IMG/VR virus record: IMGVR_UViG_3300048592_000871
Span: 1 to 41,743 of that record
Reading direction: 5' to 3' (one strand)
Length of the DNA stretch: 41,743 nucleotides
Source of the DNA: a virus
Both the position numbers and the translations under genes were made by a program. Every line of letters starts with the position of its first letter. Position 1 is the first letter of the stretch. This document shows positions 16,015-24,707 of the stretch, piece by piece. The notes under the pieces were generated by a model, which was not told the origin of the DNA, ran no database searches, and saw nothing but the letters and a program-made list of their open reading frames with translations.

Positions 16015-16845
16015 ATGACGGCCTACGTCGGCTTCGTCGACAACTCGACGATGCTCGCCCACCACAAGATGCTCGAAACGATTCGGGATGTCTGTCTTAC
16101 CGAGGGTTGGACCATCCTCCGCTACGACACTGCCATCGCGAATCGTGAACTGTTGATGATGGCACCCGGACTATCGGGCACTGAGCAAATCTTCTGCGGC
16201 GTCTACTGCTACCAGGACAGCAACGCGGACTACTACAACCTGGCGGTGGCGGCCATGAAGGGCTATGTCGCCGCCAACTCGTTTCTGACCCAGCCGGGCA
16301 TCTCGCCAGTTCTCGGTGTGCCCGCTCACAACCAACGCATCGACTACTGGCTCTCGGTGAATGGTCAGCGGCTGAATGTGGCGATGAAGGTCGGCACGCC
16401 GGTCTACGAATCCTTCGGGATCGGCAAGTTCTTCCCCTACGCATCGCCGGGCCAATATCCCCAGCCATTGTTCGCGGCTGGAATGCTGACCAGCGCGTCC
16501 GCCACACGCTATTCCGAAACAACCCACACGATGCCGTGGAAAGGTAATCGCAACAACCTGCGGATGCATTTCAACGACGGCACCTGGAAAGCCCCTCTCG
16601 CCACACCCTGGGGCCAATCGACGATGGCCAACGCCTGTCGCCCGGCAGAGAGCACCTACGCGCTCTACCCGGTGATGCTTTACGACTCGGGAAATATCTA
16701 CGGCGCGCTGGACGGGATCTATCACATCACCGGCTTCGACAATGTTGTCGAGAACACGCTTGTCATCGACGGCAAAAACTACGTCGTCATCCAGGACGTC
16801 AGCCGCACATCGTTTGGCGACTACATCGCACTGGAGCTTGTCTGA
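16015..16845 (+). CDS. Phage tail-region protein A (276 aa), function unknown
   Basis: An unrecognised protein following the tape measure. It begins MTAYVGFVDNSTMLAHHKML and is rich in aromatic residues (Tyr, Trp, Phe). The C-terminus reads ITGFDNVVENTLVIDGKNYV then VIQDVSRTSFGDYIALEL. It shares a domain layout and a C-terminal pattern with the next gene (LTLGSERWFIAPVYRK...AMAVRY), so the two look like diverged paralogues. It is linked to it by a TGATG overlap at 16843-16847. Likely a virion tail component, judged by location only. Confidence 0.65.
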   Translation: MTAYVGFVDNSTMLAHHKMLETIRDVCLTEGWTILRYDTAIANRELLMMAPGLSGTEQIFCGVYCYQDSNADYYNLAVAAMKGYVAANSFLTQPGISPVLGVPAHNQRIDYWLSVNGQRLNVAMKVGTPVYESFGIGKFFPYASPGQYPQPLFAAGMLTSASATRYSETTHTMPWKGNRNNLRMHFNDGTWKAPLATPWGQSTMANACRPAESTYALYPVMLYDSGNIYGALDGIYHITGFDNVVENTLVIDGKNYVVIQDVSRTSFGDYIALELV

Positions 16846-17777
16846 TGCCCTACGTCACCGGGCTGGCCAACAGCGCCAGCGATCTGCTCAATGCCGTGGT
16901 CATCGCCGGGACCGATAACGGCTGGTCCTGGGACTCTGCCAACAGCATGCTCTACAAGGGCGACATCTACGGTCGCCTCACCGTCAGCGGCTTGAACTTG
17001 TTGGTGCAAGCGGCGCTCGGCTACTCCGGCGCCACACTGGTCACGCCGGCGGCCAAGTTGGTCGGCGTCACCAACCGGCTCGGGCAAGCCGGCAACACAC
17101 TGCTGAGTTATCCGGTGACGTACCACATCTTCATCCACACGGCGCCGGACGACATCATCGTGGCGGTGAACTACCAAGTGATGTGGTGGCAGTGGCTGTC
17201 GCTCGGCCAGGCGCGTGGCTTTGGTGTGCTCGGCAATGCGGTTTGGCACTGGGGTACCGCGACGTCAGATATCAGTACCGGTGCTGGCGTGGCGATCGAC
17301 TCCAATGGCAGCACCGGCAGCGGTGGAGGTAACACCTCTGGCGCACCCTTCTGGCAGTCCAACGACACCACCGGCGTCCAGAACAGTTCGATCTACCTGA
17401 ACTTCAACGGCCACGGCTGGTGGAACAACCCGGTGGGCGTTTCCACTGGGAACCCGAACAACGCCCGCGCCACCATTGCGGTACCGACGCTGTTGCTGAC
17501 CCAGCCCAACAACTGGAACGGGGAAGCCGTGCTGGCGCGCATTCACATCATGGCGGCACAACCTTCCAGCTTCTGGTCGCATGTCGCGGAGCTTCCGCAT
17601 TTGCGGATGACGCGCAACGACAACATCGACGACGGCCAGATCCTGACGCTTGGGTCGGAGCGCTGGTTCATTGCACCGGTGTATCGCAAGAACACCGCGA
17701 GCCGTGCCGCGTCGCCATACAACGGCGCGAATCACTCCGGGACGATCGCGATGGCAGTCCGGTACGACGGCCCCTGA
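16845..17777 (+). CDS. Phage tail-region protein B (310 aa), probable paralogue of A
   Basis: An unrecognised protein beginning MPYVTGLANSASDLLNAVV. The middle has a Gly/Ser/Asn-rich loop (STGSGGGNTSGAPFWQSND) and Trp-rich strands (VMWWQWLSLGQ; FNGHGWWNNPVG), suggesting a surface-exposed beta structure, perhaps carbohydrate-contacting. The C-terminus repeats the pattern of the upstream gene: ILTLGSERWFIAPVYRK then a small-residue loop and an 'IAMAVRYDGP' strand. Virion role inferred from its place between tape measure and tail-tip genes. Confidence 0.65.
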   Translation: MPYVTGLANSASDLLNAVVIAGTDNGWSWDSANSMLYKGDIYGRLTVSGLNLLVQAALGYSGATLVTPAAKLVGVTNRLGQAGNTLLSYPVTYHIFIHTAPDDIIVAVNYQVMWWQWLSLGQARGFGVLGNAVWHWGTATSDISTGAGVAIDSNGSTGSGGGNTSGAPFWQSNDTTGVQNSSIYLNFNGHGWWNNPVGVSTGNPNNARATIAVPTLLLTQPNNWNGEAVLARIHIMAAQPSSFWSHVAELPHLRMTRNDNIDDGQILTLGSERWFIAPVYRKNTASRAASPYNGANHSGTIAMAVRYDGP

Positions 17778-17810
17778 TCTGCCCACGTAACCCTACTCGA
17801 GAACTTTGAC

Positions 17811-19502
17811 ATGCCCGTTCTGACAGGCATGGTGCTCGATCGCGCTCACGCTGGTTCACTGAACCCGCTCCTGAGCATCGACGGGTATCAGGTTGCCGCC
17901 ATCTATCCGTACACCGCCAGCGATACGCCACGTGCGGAGAAAGGAGCGCGAAGCTACGCCAGCGACATCACAGTTCCTGCGCAGCGGGCACTGACTGGCA
18001 TGCAGGTGCCGAGCTACTTCGAGGACTACTACTTCCGCGTGCACCTGCTACCCGGGCGCATCAACCTCGGCAGCCTAGCCTCGGAGCAGAGCCGCACGAT
18101 CGAGGTCTGGAACGCACGGCTGACACCGAACACCTTGGCGTCCCTGACCGCGACCGGCGCAGAAGGCATGACGCTGATCGGGCCGGCACCAGCACCCACT
18201 GTGTTTGCCGCCAATGAATCGCGGCTCTATACGCTCGCGGTCACGCCGAATGGTCCGCCCACCGTGAATGCGACGTTTCTGTTCGCATTTGCTTTCGACG
18301 ATGCCGCTTTGCTGGCAACCGGACGCCGTATCGTCGGATGGATCTTTGCGCCGAACTGGGTGCAACCGGTCATCGAGCGGCTGGAATGGCTCACGGATGT
18401 TATGGAGTCCCATGCCGGATTCGAGCAGCGCGTGCGCTTGCGTGCCGGTGCAAGGCGCAGCTTTGAGTACAGCGCCTTGGTCGGCTCGGACACCGAGCGC
18501 GTAAAGATGGAAAACCTGCTGCTGTCCTGGCAGGCGCGGGTCTTTGGCCTGCCGCTTTGGACCGACGTCGCGCTGGCGGCAGGACCGATTCCCGCCGGCG
18601 CGACTTCCATTGCCGTGACGACCGCGAATCGGGACTTTGCCGTCGGCGGCTTGGTTGGACTGGTTCTGGGCATGGAGTCGGAGTTTGCCGAGATCACGGC
18701 GGTCCTTCCCACGTCCCTGACGATCAAGAGCCCGCTGGACACTACCTGGCCAGTCGGCACCAAGATCCTGCCGGTCCAGCCTGCGCGGTTGCAGAACGAG
18801 CTGGGTCTGACCTACCTGAGCGATGCCATCGGCCAGGCCACTGTCCGCTTCCAGCTCGAAGACGAGTGGCTGCTGCCGGCCGCCACACAAACCTCGGACT
18901 ACCGGGGCTTACCCGTCCTGCTTACCGCCACCAATTGGACCGAGGATGTGGATACCGACTACGCCCGCAAGCTCAACGAGCTGGATTTTCTGACGGGGCG
19001 TCGCGTCATCGACGATCTTTCGGGCATTGCCACGGTTCGCCGGACGCATCGGTGGCTGATCACCGGGCGCGCCTCGATCGCTGCGTTCCGCGCATGGCTA
19101 GCCGCCCGCGCCGGCAGGCTCACGACATTCTGGATGCCCAGCTTCCAATCCGACTTGAAAGTGGTGAGCCCGATCGGCGCCTTCGACTCGGCCATCACCG
19201 TGGAGAACCGTGCCTACGCCGCCAACGTGGCAGCCGCCGTTGGTCGGCGCGACATCATGATCGCCACGACTTCCGGCAGCCGCTACTACCGGCGCATCAC
19301 GGGCGCCACCGCGCTGTCGCCCAGCACCGAAAACATCGCCATCGACAGCGTGGTGGGCGCGGCGTTGCTGCCCGAACAGATCCGCCATGTGTCGTTCATG
19401 AAGCTGGTGCGGCTGGACAGCGATTCCGTCGAAATCGCTCATCACACCGACGACATCGCGGAGGTATCGATATCCGTCAGAAGTATTCGAGATGACACAT
19501 GA
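17811..19502 (+). CDS. Phage minor tail protein (563 aa)
   Basis: A large protein directly upstream of, and overlapping (ATGA at 19499-19502), the BR0599-type gene. The central part (ERLEWLTDVMESHAGFEQRV, then LRAGARRSFEYSALVGSD) is typical of tail proteins of this module. It recurs more weakly in the second half (LEWLT/LTATNWTED and RRTHRWLITGRASIAAFRAW), so the protein probably has a repeated two-domain build. The C-terminus is beta-rich and ends VEIAHHTDDIAEVSISVRSI. It probably forms part of the tail tip; exact role unknown. Confidence 0.7.
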   Translation: MPVLTGMVLDRAHAGSLNPLLSIDGYQVAAIYPYTASDTPRAEKGARSYASDITVPAQRALTGMQVPSYFEDYYFRVHLLPGRINLGSLASEQSRTIEVWNARLTPNTLASLTATGAEGMTLIGPAPAPTVFAANESRLYTLAVTPNGPPTVNATFLFAFAFDDAALLATGRRIVGWIFAPNWVQPVIERLEWLTDVMESHAGFEQRVRLRAGARRSFEYSALVGSDTERVKMENLLLSWQARVFGLPLWTDVALAAGPIPAGATSIAVTTANRDFAVGGLVGLVLGMESEFAEITAVLPTSLTIKSPLDTTWPVGTKILPVQPARLQNELGLTYLSDAIGQATVRFQLEDEWLLPAATQTSDYRGLPVLLTATNWTEDVDTDYARKLNELDFLTGRRVIDDLSGIATVRRTHRWLITGRASIAAFRAWLAARAGRLTTFWMPSFQSDLKVVSPIGAFDSAITVENRAYAANVAAAVGRRDIMIATTSGSRYYRRITGATALSPSTENIAIDSVVGAALLPEQIRHVSFMKLVRLDSDSVEIAHHTDDIAEVSISVRSIRDDT

Positions 19503-20308
19503 CCTACGCCAGCCGAGAAGCATCCACGGATGCCAGCAGTCCCGTCGAGTTGTATGAATTTCGCCGAGGCGGCGAAGGCTGGCGCTACACCAGTGCCGCA
19601 CAGAATGCGATCTACGCGACCTACACCTACAGCGCAGTGCCGATTAGACGCGGCAGCATCGAGCAGACCACTGAGATCGGCAAGGCAGGACTTCGCGTCA
19701 CCTTTGCGCGCGACGTCGAAGTTGCCCAGGACTTCATCTCCACACCACCGTCCGAAGTCACCTTGCTCACCCTGTACCGGCAACATCGCGGCGATGGCGA
19801 AACCGTCGCGGTGTGGATGGGGCGCGTGCTCAATGCGGAATGGCGCGGGTCGGAAGTCGAGCTCAACTGCGAGCCGGTTTACACCAGCCTGCAGCGCATC
19901 GGCCTGCGGCGGCTGTATCAACGCAACTGCCCGCATGTGCTCTACGGAACGGCCTGCGGCGCAAGCGCGGTCGTGTTTCGGGTCGCTGGAACGGTCACCT
20001 CGATCAATGGCACGTTGCTGAGCATCCCGGCCGCTGCAGGGATTGCAGTTGGCCATTTCGCCGGCGGCTACGCGACCTGGGCGGCCAATGGCATCACCGA
20101 AAAACGCATGATCGTCAGTCACAGCGCTGATGCCATCACCTTGTCGGCCGTTCCTCCGGGGCTGGCCATTGGCGATGCCATCTATCTGTACCCCGGCTGC
20201 GATCGCACCCTGAGTGCCTGCCACGCAAAGTTCGGCAACAGCGCCAACTTCGGCGGATTCCCGTTCATTCCGACCAAGAATCCCTTTGGTGGCAGCCCGA
20301 TTTACTGA
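19499..20308 (+). CDS. Phage BR0599 family tail protein
   Basis: A 269-aa member of the BR0599/DUF2163-type family found in tail-tip modules of siphophages and gene transfer agents. Evidence: SSPVELYEFRRGGEGWRYTS near the N-terminus, LYQRNCPHVLYGTACGA in the middle, and the characteristic end PGCDRTLSACHAKFGNSANF followed by GGFPFIPTKNP. Paired Cys residues near the C-terminus may bind metal or form disulfides. Starts by ATGA overlap with the upstream gene. Confidence 0.85.
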   Translation: MTYASREASTDASSPVELYEFRRGGEGWRYTSAAQNAIYATYTYSAVPIRRGSIEQTTEIGKAGLRVTFARDVEVAQDFISTPPSEVTLLTLYRQHRGDGETVAVWMGRVLNAEWRGSEVELNCEPVYTSLQRIGLRRLYQRNCPHVLYGTACGASAVVFRVAGTVTSINGTLLSIPAAAGIAVGHFAGGYATWAANGITEKRMIVSHSADAITLSAVPPGLAIGDAIYLYPGCDRTLSACHAKFGNSANFGGFPFIPTKNPFGGSPIY

Positions 20309-20331
20309 AACCACTTTGCCGAGGGACCATC

Positions 20332-20562
20332 ATGTGGGCAGCCATTGCCGTTCTGATCGTGAGCGTACTGATTCAGTACGCCCTGCAACCCAAGACACCG
20401 CAACCCCAAGCCGCTGAACTCAAGGATTTCGATGCGCCGACCGCCGATGAAGGTCGTCCCGTGCCCGTTGTGTTCGGCACCGTGCTGGTGAAGAGCGCCA
20501 ACGTGGTGTGGTACGGCGATCTGCGCACCACACCGATCAGATCCAAAGGTGGAAAGAAATGA
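20332..20562 (+). CDS. Small membrane-anchored tail-module protein (76 aa)
   Basis: N-terminal hydrophobic helix (MWAAIAVLIVSVLIQYAL, residues 1-18), then a Pro-rich stretch and a conserved GRPVPVVFGTVLVKSANVVW segment. The 'VPVVFGT..v...nvvWyGD' motif also occurs at the start of tail-tip (J-like) proteins of this phage group, so it may dock with the tip protein encoded two genes downstream. Its TGA overlaps the next ATG (ATGA at 20559-20562). Confidence 0.75.
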   Translation: MWAAIAVLIVSVLIQYALQPKTPQPQAAELKDFDAPTADEGRPVPVVFGTVLVKSANVVWYGDLRTTPIRSKGGKK

Positions 20563-20777
20563 CCGACATCCTGGTGACCCACAGCGACATGCGCCGCTTG
20601 GGCTACTGCAATCGTGGCGCACGGGATTGGTTTGCGCGACACCGGCTCGACTGGAGCCAATTCATCGACCAGGGACTGCCCGCGCCCCTACTGTTGGCAA
20701 CCGGGGACAGCATGGCCGAGGACGTGGTTGCCGCCGCCCGCGAACGCATCGGCTCCGAGGTGAACGATGGGCGGTAG
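20559..20777 (+). CDS. Small conserved tail-module protein (72 aa)
   Basis: A 72-aa protein: HSDMRRLGYCNRGARDWFAR followed by HRLDWSQFIDQGLPAPLLLA. Short proteins of this pattern ('mr..gyC..G.R.wF..hglDw..F...Gi.a..ll.tgD.ma..vv') precede host-specificity genes in many phages of Gram-negative bacteria; function unknown. It overlaps both neighbours (ATGA upstream, 11 bases downstream), so it belongs to the same translation-coupled tail-tip unit. Confidence 0.75.
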   Translation: MTDILVTHSDMRRLGYCNRGARDWFARHRLDWSQFIDQGLPAPLLLATGDSMAEDVVAAARERIGSEVNDGR

Positions 20778-22953
20778 TAGCAAGTCGCAAACAGTCGGCT
20801 ACCGCTACTTCCTGGGGATGCACCTCGCGATCTGCCACGGACCGGTCGATGCCATCACCGAGATCCAAGTCGGCGAGCGCCAGGCCTGGAGCGGCAACCT
20901 CACCGCCAGCGGCCGGATCACGGTCAACATGCCCGAGCTGTTCGGTGGCGAAAAGCGCGAAGGCGGCATTTCTGGCGCCATCGATGCTGCGTTTGGTCAG
21001 GCGGCGCAGACACCGAATGATTACCTCGTATCAAAGATCGGCTCGCCGCAGCCGGCCTATCGCGGGGTTCTGAGTCTGATTTTGAGGCAGGTGTACATCG
21101 CCGCGAACAACCCCTACATGAAACCTTGGGCGTTGCGTGTGAAACGGTGTTTTCGCGACTGGTATTCCGCAAAGGCGGAAATCAACGGCGCCGCCAACCC
21201 GGCGCACATCGTCTACGAATGCCTCACGAACTCCGCCTGGGGCATGGGGTATCCGACGGCCAGCATCGACGACGCCTCGTTTCGCGCAGCGGCGGATGTG
21301 CTTTTCAGCGAGGGTTTCGGGCTCAACATGATCTGGCTGCAGCAGAGCAAGATCGAGCAGTTCGTCAAGGAAATAATGGATCACATCGGCGGTGTGCTCA
21401 CGACCTCGCCGTCGACGGGACGCTTCGTCCTGAAGCTGATCCGCGCTGATTACACCGTGGCCACGCTTCCCGTCCTGAACCCGGACAACGTGATCGAGCT
21501 GGAGAGCTTTCAGCGGGCGGCCTGGGGCGAGACGACCAACGAGATCGTGCTCATTTACACCAAGCCGGACACTTTCAAAGACACCAGCATTGCAGTCCAG
21601 GACTTGGCCAATATCCAGGCACAGGCCGCTGTGGTGTCGCAGACGCGGCGCTACCCCGGCATTACCTCGGACAATATTGCTGCCCGGGTCGCGATGCGCG
21701 ATCTGGCCGTCGTATCCACGCCGCTTGCCAAGGTCCGCTTGAAAGTGAACCGCGAAGCCTGGCATCTGTACCCGGGCGATGTGTTCAAGTTGGAGTGGCC
21801 TGCCCTCGGGATCGCCGGACTGGTGATGCGAGTTGCGGGCGTCGATGGCGGCTCACTCACGAGCGGCGCCATCAGCATCGACGCGGTCGAAGACGTATTC
21901 GGGTTACCGTCAGCGGCCTACACCGCATCCCAGCCAACCGGCTGGACCGACCCTGTGCCCGCGCCATCCGCGACAACACCTCGACGTTTGGTCGAGGCCC
22001 CTTACTGGGATGTCGCCCGCGCGCTGTCCGCCTCCGAGCTGGCCTATCTCGACGCCACGGACTGTTATCTCCAGACCCTGGGCGGGCGCCCGGCCCCTGG
22101 GGCCATGAACTACGACCTGTACAGCAAGACGAACTCGGCCACGACCTACAACCAGCGTGGCCAGGGTGAGTTCTGCCCCACGGCGGTTCTCGCCACCAGT
22201 CTCGCCCAGGAGGTGACGAGCACGACCACCTACAGCGGCGAGCTCGACATCGATCTGGTCGCTACCGGGACCTATGCCTACATCAACGATGAAGTTGTCC
22301 TGGTCACTGCCATCAACACGACCACGCAGAGCATGACCCTGACCCGTGGCGTTATGGACACCGTACCGGTCAGCCACGCGCCCGGCAGCCGGATCTGGTT
22401 TGCCGATGGTGCGCAGGGCATCGATCCGACCGAGTACGCCGCTGGAGAGACGGTCAACGCACGACTGCTCACCGTGACCGGAAAAGGCACGCTGGCGCTG
22501 GCATCGGCACCGACCGACTCCCTGGCCATGAACCGCCGGCAAAACCGGCCATACCCACCCGGCAACGTGAGGGTAAACAACGTGGCCTATCCGGCGGTCG
22601 CCAAAGGCGATCTGGTCATCTCCTGGGCGCATCGCGATCGACTCAGCCAGACGGTGAGCCTGGTGCCCCAGAGCAACGCCAACATCGGCCCCGAAGCCGG
22701 GGTGACGTACACGCTGCGGATCTACGGGGAAGCGGGCAGCCTGCGGCGCACCTACACCGGCCTGACCGGCACCAGCCAGACCTACACCCTGGCAGACGAC
22801 ACCGCTGATTCTGGCCTTGGCCGACCCAACGCTGCACTGCGCATCGAGCTCGAATCCAACCGCTCGGGCGTGATCAGCCTGCAGAAGCACTCGATCGCCT
22901 TCGAGCGTGCGGGCTACGGACTTCACTATGACAAGTACTACGGAGGCATCTGA
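20767..22953 (+). CDS. Tail tip / host-specificity protein (J-like)
   Basis: A 728-aa tail-tip protein expected at the distal end of the tail, where it contacts the host receptor or its fibres. N-terminal domain: GGSSKSQTVGYRYFLGMHLA, GPVDAITEIQVGER, and PYMKPWALRVKRCF. The middle has NMIWLQQSKIEQFVKEIMDH and LTTSPSTGRFVLKLIRADY, typical of the phage-tail hub domain. The C-terminal third carries Thr/Ala-rich beta segments and a fibronectin-like module (VTYTLRIYGEAGSLRRTYTG). Starts inside the preceding gene and ends TGATG into the DUF2793 gene. Confidence 0.85.
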   Translation: MGGSSKSQTVGYRYFLGMHLAICHGPVDAITEIQVGERQAWSGNLTASGRITVNMPELFGGEKREGGISGAIDAAFGQAAQTPNDYLVSKIGSPQPAYRGVLSLILRQVYIAANNPYMKPWALRVKRCFRDWYSAKAEINGAANPAHIVYECLTNSAWGMGYPTASIDDASFRAAADVLFSEGFGLNMIWLQQSKIEQFVKEIMDHIGGVLTTSPSTGRFVLKLIRADYTVATLPVLNPDNVIELESFQRAAWGETTNEIVLIYTKPDTFKDTSIAVQDLANIQAQAAVVSQTRRYPGITSDNIAARVAMRDLAVVSTPLAKVRLKVNREAWHLYPGDVFKLEWPALGIAGLVMRVAGVDGGSLTSGAISIDAVEDVFGLPSAAYTASQPTGWTDPVPAPSATTPRRLVEAPYWDVARALSASELAYLDATDCYLQTLGGRPAPGAMNYDLYSKTNSATTYNQRGQGEFCPTAVLATSLAQEVTSTTTYSGELDIDLVATGTYAYINDEVVLVTAINTTTQSMTLTRGVMDTVPVSHAPGSRIWFADGAQGIDPTEYAAGETVNARLLTVTGKGTLALASAPTDSLAMNRRQNRPYPPGNVRVNNVAYPAVAKGDLVISWAHRDRLSQTVSLVPQSNANIGPEAGVTYTLRIYGEAGSLRRTYTGLTGTSQTYTLADDTADSGLGRPNAALRIELESNRSGVISLQKHSIAFERAGYGLHYDKYYGGI

Positions 22954-23306
22954 TGCCCGCAATCACTGACCCGAACCTGGGACTCAACTACGGCTGGACG
23001 CTCGGCGAAAGCGGCTGGGGCGTCGGCATGGACGCCAACCTGAAGCGGCTGGGCGCCGTCGTCAGTCTTTCGGTCAAAGACCGCGATCTGGCGACGCCAC
23101 CGGCCAGCCCGGTTAATGGCGATCGTTACCTCATTCCCGCTGGCGCAACCGGCGTCTGGAGTGGCAAGACCGACCAGATCGCGGCGCGCATCGCGGGCGT
23201 CTGGGAATACCACATCCCTAAAGTCGGCTGGCTGTGCTTCATCGAGGACGAGGCTGTGCTCTCGGCCTACAAGGTCACCGGCTGGAGTCCCGGCATCGCC
23301 ATCTGA
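22953..23306 (+). CDS. DUF2793-like phage tail protein
   Basis: A 117-aa protein with the DUF2793 pattern: N-terminal 'MDANLKRLGAVVSLSVKDRD', then PPASPVNGDRYLIPAGATG, then VWEYHIPKVGWLCFIEDEA. DUF2793 domains are usually part of tail-fibre or tip proteins of lambdoid phages. It is the last gene of the tail block; a strong terminator follows 20 bases after its stop. Confidence 0.85.
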   Translation: MPAITDPNLGLNYGWTLGESGWGVGMDANLKRLGAVVSLSVKDRDLATPPASPVNGDRYLIPAGATGVWSGKTDQIAARIAGVWEYHIPKVGWLCFIEDEAVLSAYKVTGWSPGIAI

Positions 23307-23326
23307 TCCATTTCCCCTGAACCCCG

Positions 23327-23351
23327 AAAACCCGCCCACGTGGCGGGTTTT
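23327..23351 (+). terminator. Rho-independent terminator after the tail genes
   Basis: AAAACCCGCC (23327-23336), loop CACGT, GGCGGGTTTT (23342-23351): a perfect 10-bp stem flanked by A and T runs, so it could work in both directions. It separates the tail-tip block from the lysis cassette. Confidence 0.85.
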
Positions 23352-23371
23352 GCATTTCTGGAGCCTGCCCT

Positions 23372-23671
23372 ATGACTGACCCACAAAAACCCGCACTGGT
23401 CGACAACACGCTCCTCCTGCGCAAGGAGGATTTCGAAGAACTTCTGGACCGCGCCGCCGAGCGCGGCGCCAGGCGTGCACTTGCCGATGTTGGTTTGGAC
23501 GGTGATGACGCCGCCCACGACATCCGAGAACTGCGCGGCCTGCTCGATGCCTTCAACACCGCCAAGCACACCGCCTGGCAGACCGTCATCAAGATGATCA
23601 CCACTGGATTCCTGCTGGCGCTGGTGGCGGGCGCCCTCATCAAGTTCAAGGTGTTCGGAGGTGGCCAGTGA
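23372..23671 (+). CDS. DUF6127-like membrane protein of the lysis cassette
   Basis: A 99-aa protein with a soluble N-terminal helical part (RKEDFEELLDRAAERGARRA, then IRELRGLLDAFNTAKHTAWQ) and one C-terminal membrane segment (TTGFLLALVAGALIKF). Resembles DUF6127. It is first in the lysis cassette and overlaps the holin start (GTGA at 23668-23671). It could be a second holin-like or antiholin-type protein; topology suggests the N-terminus stays in the cytoplasm. The ribosome site is weak (GGAGCC at about 23360). Confidence 0.75.
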   Translation: MTDPQKPALVDNTLLLRKEDFEELLDRAAERGARRALADVGLDGDDAAHDIRELRGLLDAFNTAKHTAWQTVIKMITTGFLLALVAGALIKFKVFGGGQ

Positions 23672-24144
23672 TCGAGACGCTTCTTGGTGGTCTGCTCGGC
23701 GGCGCGTTTCGCCTGGCACCTGAGTTCCTCAAGTGGCTCGACCGCAAGGGCGAACGCGGCCACGAGCTGTCGATGCAGGACAAGGCGCTCGAATTCGAGA
23801 AGCTACGCGGTGCGCAGCGCATGCACGAAATCGGTGCCGGCGCCGATGCGGCATGGAACGTGGGCGCGATCGAGACGCTGCGCGAAGCGGTTCGCACCCA
23901 GGGCGAGAAGACCGGCGTGCGCTGGGCCGATGCCTTGTCGAGCAGCGTCCGCCCAGTCATCACATATTGGTTCATGGCGCTGTACTGCGCTGCCAAGACA
24001 GCGGCCTTCGTGGCTGCCATTGAAGGCGGTGCCGACTGGGGAGTCGCCATCGTCCACGCATGGACCGAAGCCGACCAAGCCCTGTGGGCCGGCGTGCTGA
24101 ACTTCTGGTTCATCGGGCGCGTGTTCGATCGGGTCCGGCAATGA
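23668..24144 (+). CDS. 3TM-type holin
   Basis: A 158-aa holin expected to open the inner membrane for the endolysin. Family pattern: N-terminal IETLLGGLLGGAFRLAPEFL, a charged stretch (LKWLDRKGERGHEL), then WADALSSSVRPVITYWFMAL and two further hydrophobic segments (AAKTAAFVAAIEGG; WAGVLNFWFIGRVF). GTG start at 23668, with GGAGG at 23657-23661 as a good ribosome site, overlapping the previous stop (GTGA). It is followed by the endolysin with an ATGA overlap. Confidence 0.85.
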   Translation: MIETLLGGLLGGAFRLAPEFLKWLDRKGERGHELSMQDKALEFEKLRGAQRMHEIGAGADAAWNVGAIETLREAVRTQGEKTGVRWADALSSSVRPVITYWFMALYCAAKTAAFVAAIEGGADWGVAIVHAWTEADQALWAGVLNFWFIGRVFDRVRQ

Positions 24145-24617
24145 TCCAGATTCCCCAGGCGGCCATCACCCTGGCGAAGCGGTTCGAAGGATTCCATCGA
24201 ATTCCGAGGTCAGAACCTCTGCGCCGGGCCCATCCCTATATCTGCCCAGCCGGCTACTGGACGATTGGCTACGGGCGTTTGTGCAAGCCAGACCATCCAC
24301 CGATCAACGAGGAAGAGGGCGAGACCTACTTGCGTCAGGATCTGCGCACAGCACTCACCGCCACGCTTCGCTACTGCCCGGTGCTGGCCGCCGAGCCAGA
24401 GGGGCGACTCGCGGCCATCGTCGACTTCACCTTCAACCTCGGTGCGGGGCGGCTTCAAACGTCGACACTGAGGCGACGCATCAACCAGCGAGACTGGGCC
24501 GCTGCCGCAAAGGAGCTTAGGCGCTGGGTCTATGGCGGTGGAAAAGTGCTGCCGGGACTGGTGGCGCGGCGCAGTGCCGAGGTGGCAATGATCCTGCGCG
24601 AATCGTCGGCAGACTGA
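24141..24617 (+). CDS. GH24 phage lysozyme (endolysin)
   Basis: A 158-aa muramidase that cleaves peptidoglycan. N-terminal catalytic segment: Glu16 in KRFEGF, Cys35 in YICPAG, Thr41 in WTIGYG. The spacing Cys-x5-Thr matches the E-(D/C)-T variant of this family, with Cys in the place of T4 Asp20. The distance from Glu16 to Cys35 is longer than usual because of an inserted basic segment (RIPRSEPLRRAH). VDFTFNLGAGRLQTSTLRRR and the C-terminal GLVARRSAEVAMI are also conserved. No signal peptide or SAR helix is visible, so export depends on the holin. It ends the phage late region. Confidence 0.9.
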   Translation: MIQIPQAAITLAKRFEGFHRIPRSEPLRRAHPYICPAGYWTIGYGRLCKPDHPPINEEEGETYLRQDLRTALTATLRYCPVLAAEPEGRLAAIVDFTFNLGAGRLQTSTLRRRINQRDWAAAAKELRRWVYGGGKVLPGLVARRSAEVAMILRESSAD

Positions 24618-24684
24618 CACGTCCAATCACTCCCGCAAGATACAGGTGTATGCGCACAGAGCATATTTGATGTAAACTATGCTT

Positions 24685-24699
24685 CCAATGACTTATTGG
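24685..24699. promoter_or_regulatory. Inverted repeat, possible operator for the XRE gene
   Basis: CCAAT (24685-24689) and ATTGG (24695-24699) around GACTT, lying 8 bases before the ATG of the XRE regulator in an AT-rich patch (24660-24700) unlike the GC-rich flanks. TATGCT at 24678-24683 could serve as a -10, but no good -35 is visible. Autoregulation is a guess from position. Confidence 0.4.
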
Positions 24700-24707
24700 A
24701 TGATGTG

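Noticed and set aside
22092-22104. GGCCCC-T-GGGGCC palindrome in the tail-tip gene
   Set aside because: No loop for a hairpin and within coding sequence of high GC; expected by chance.
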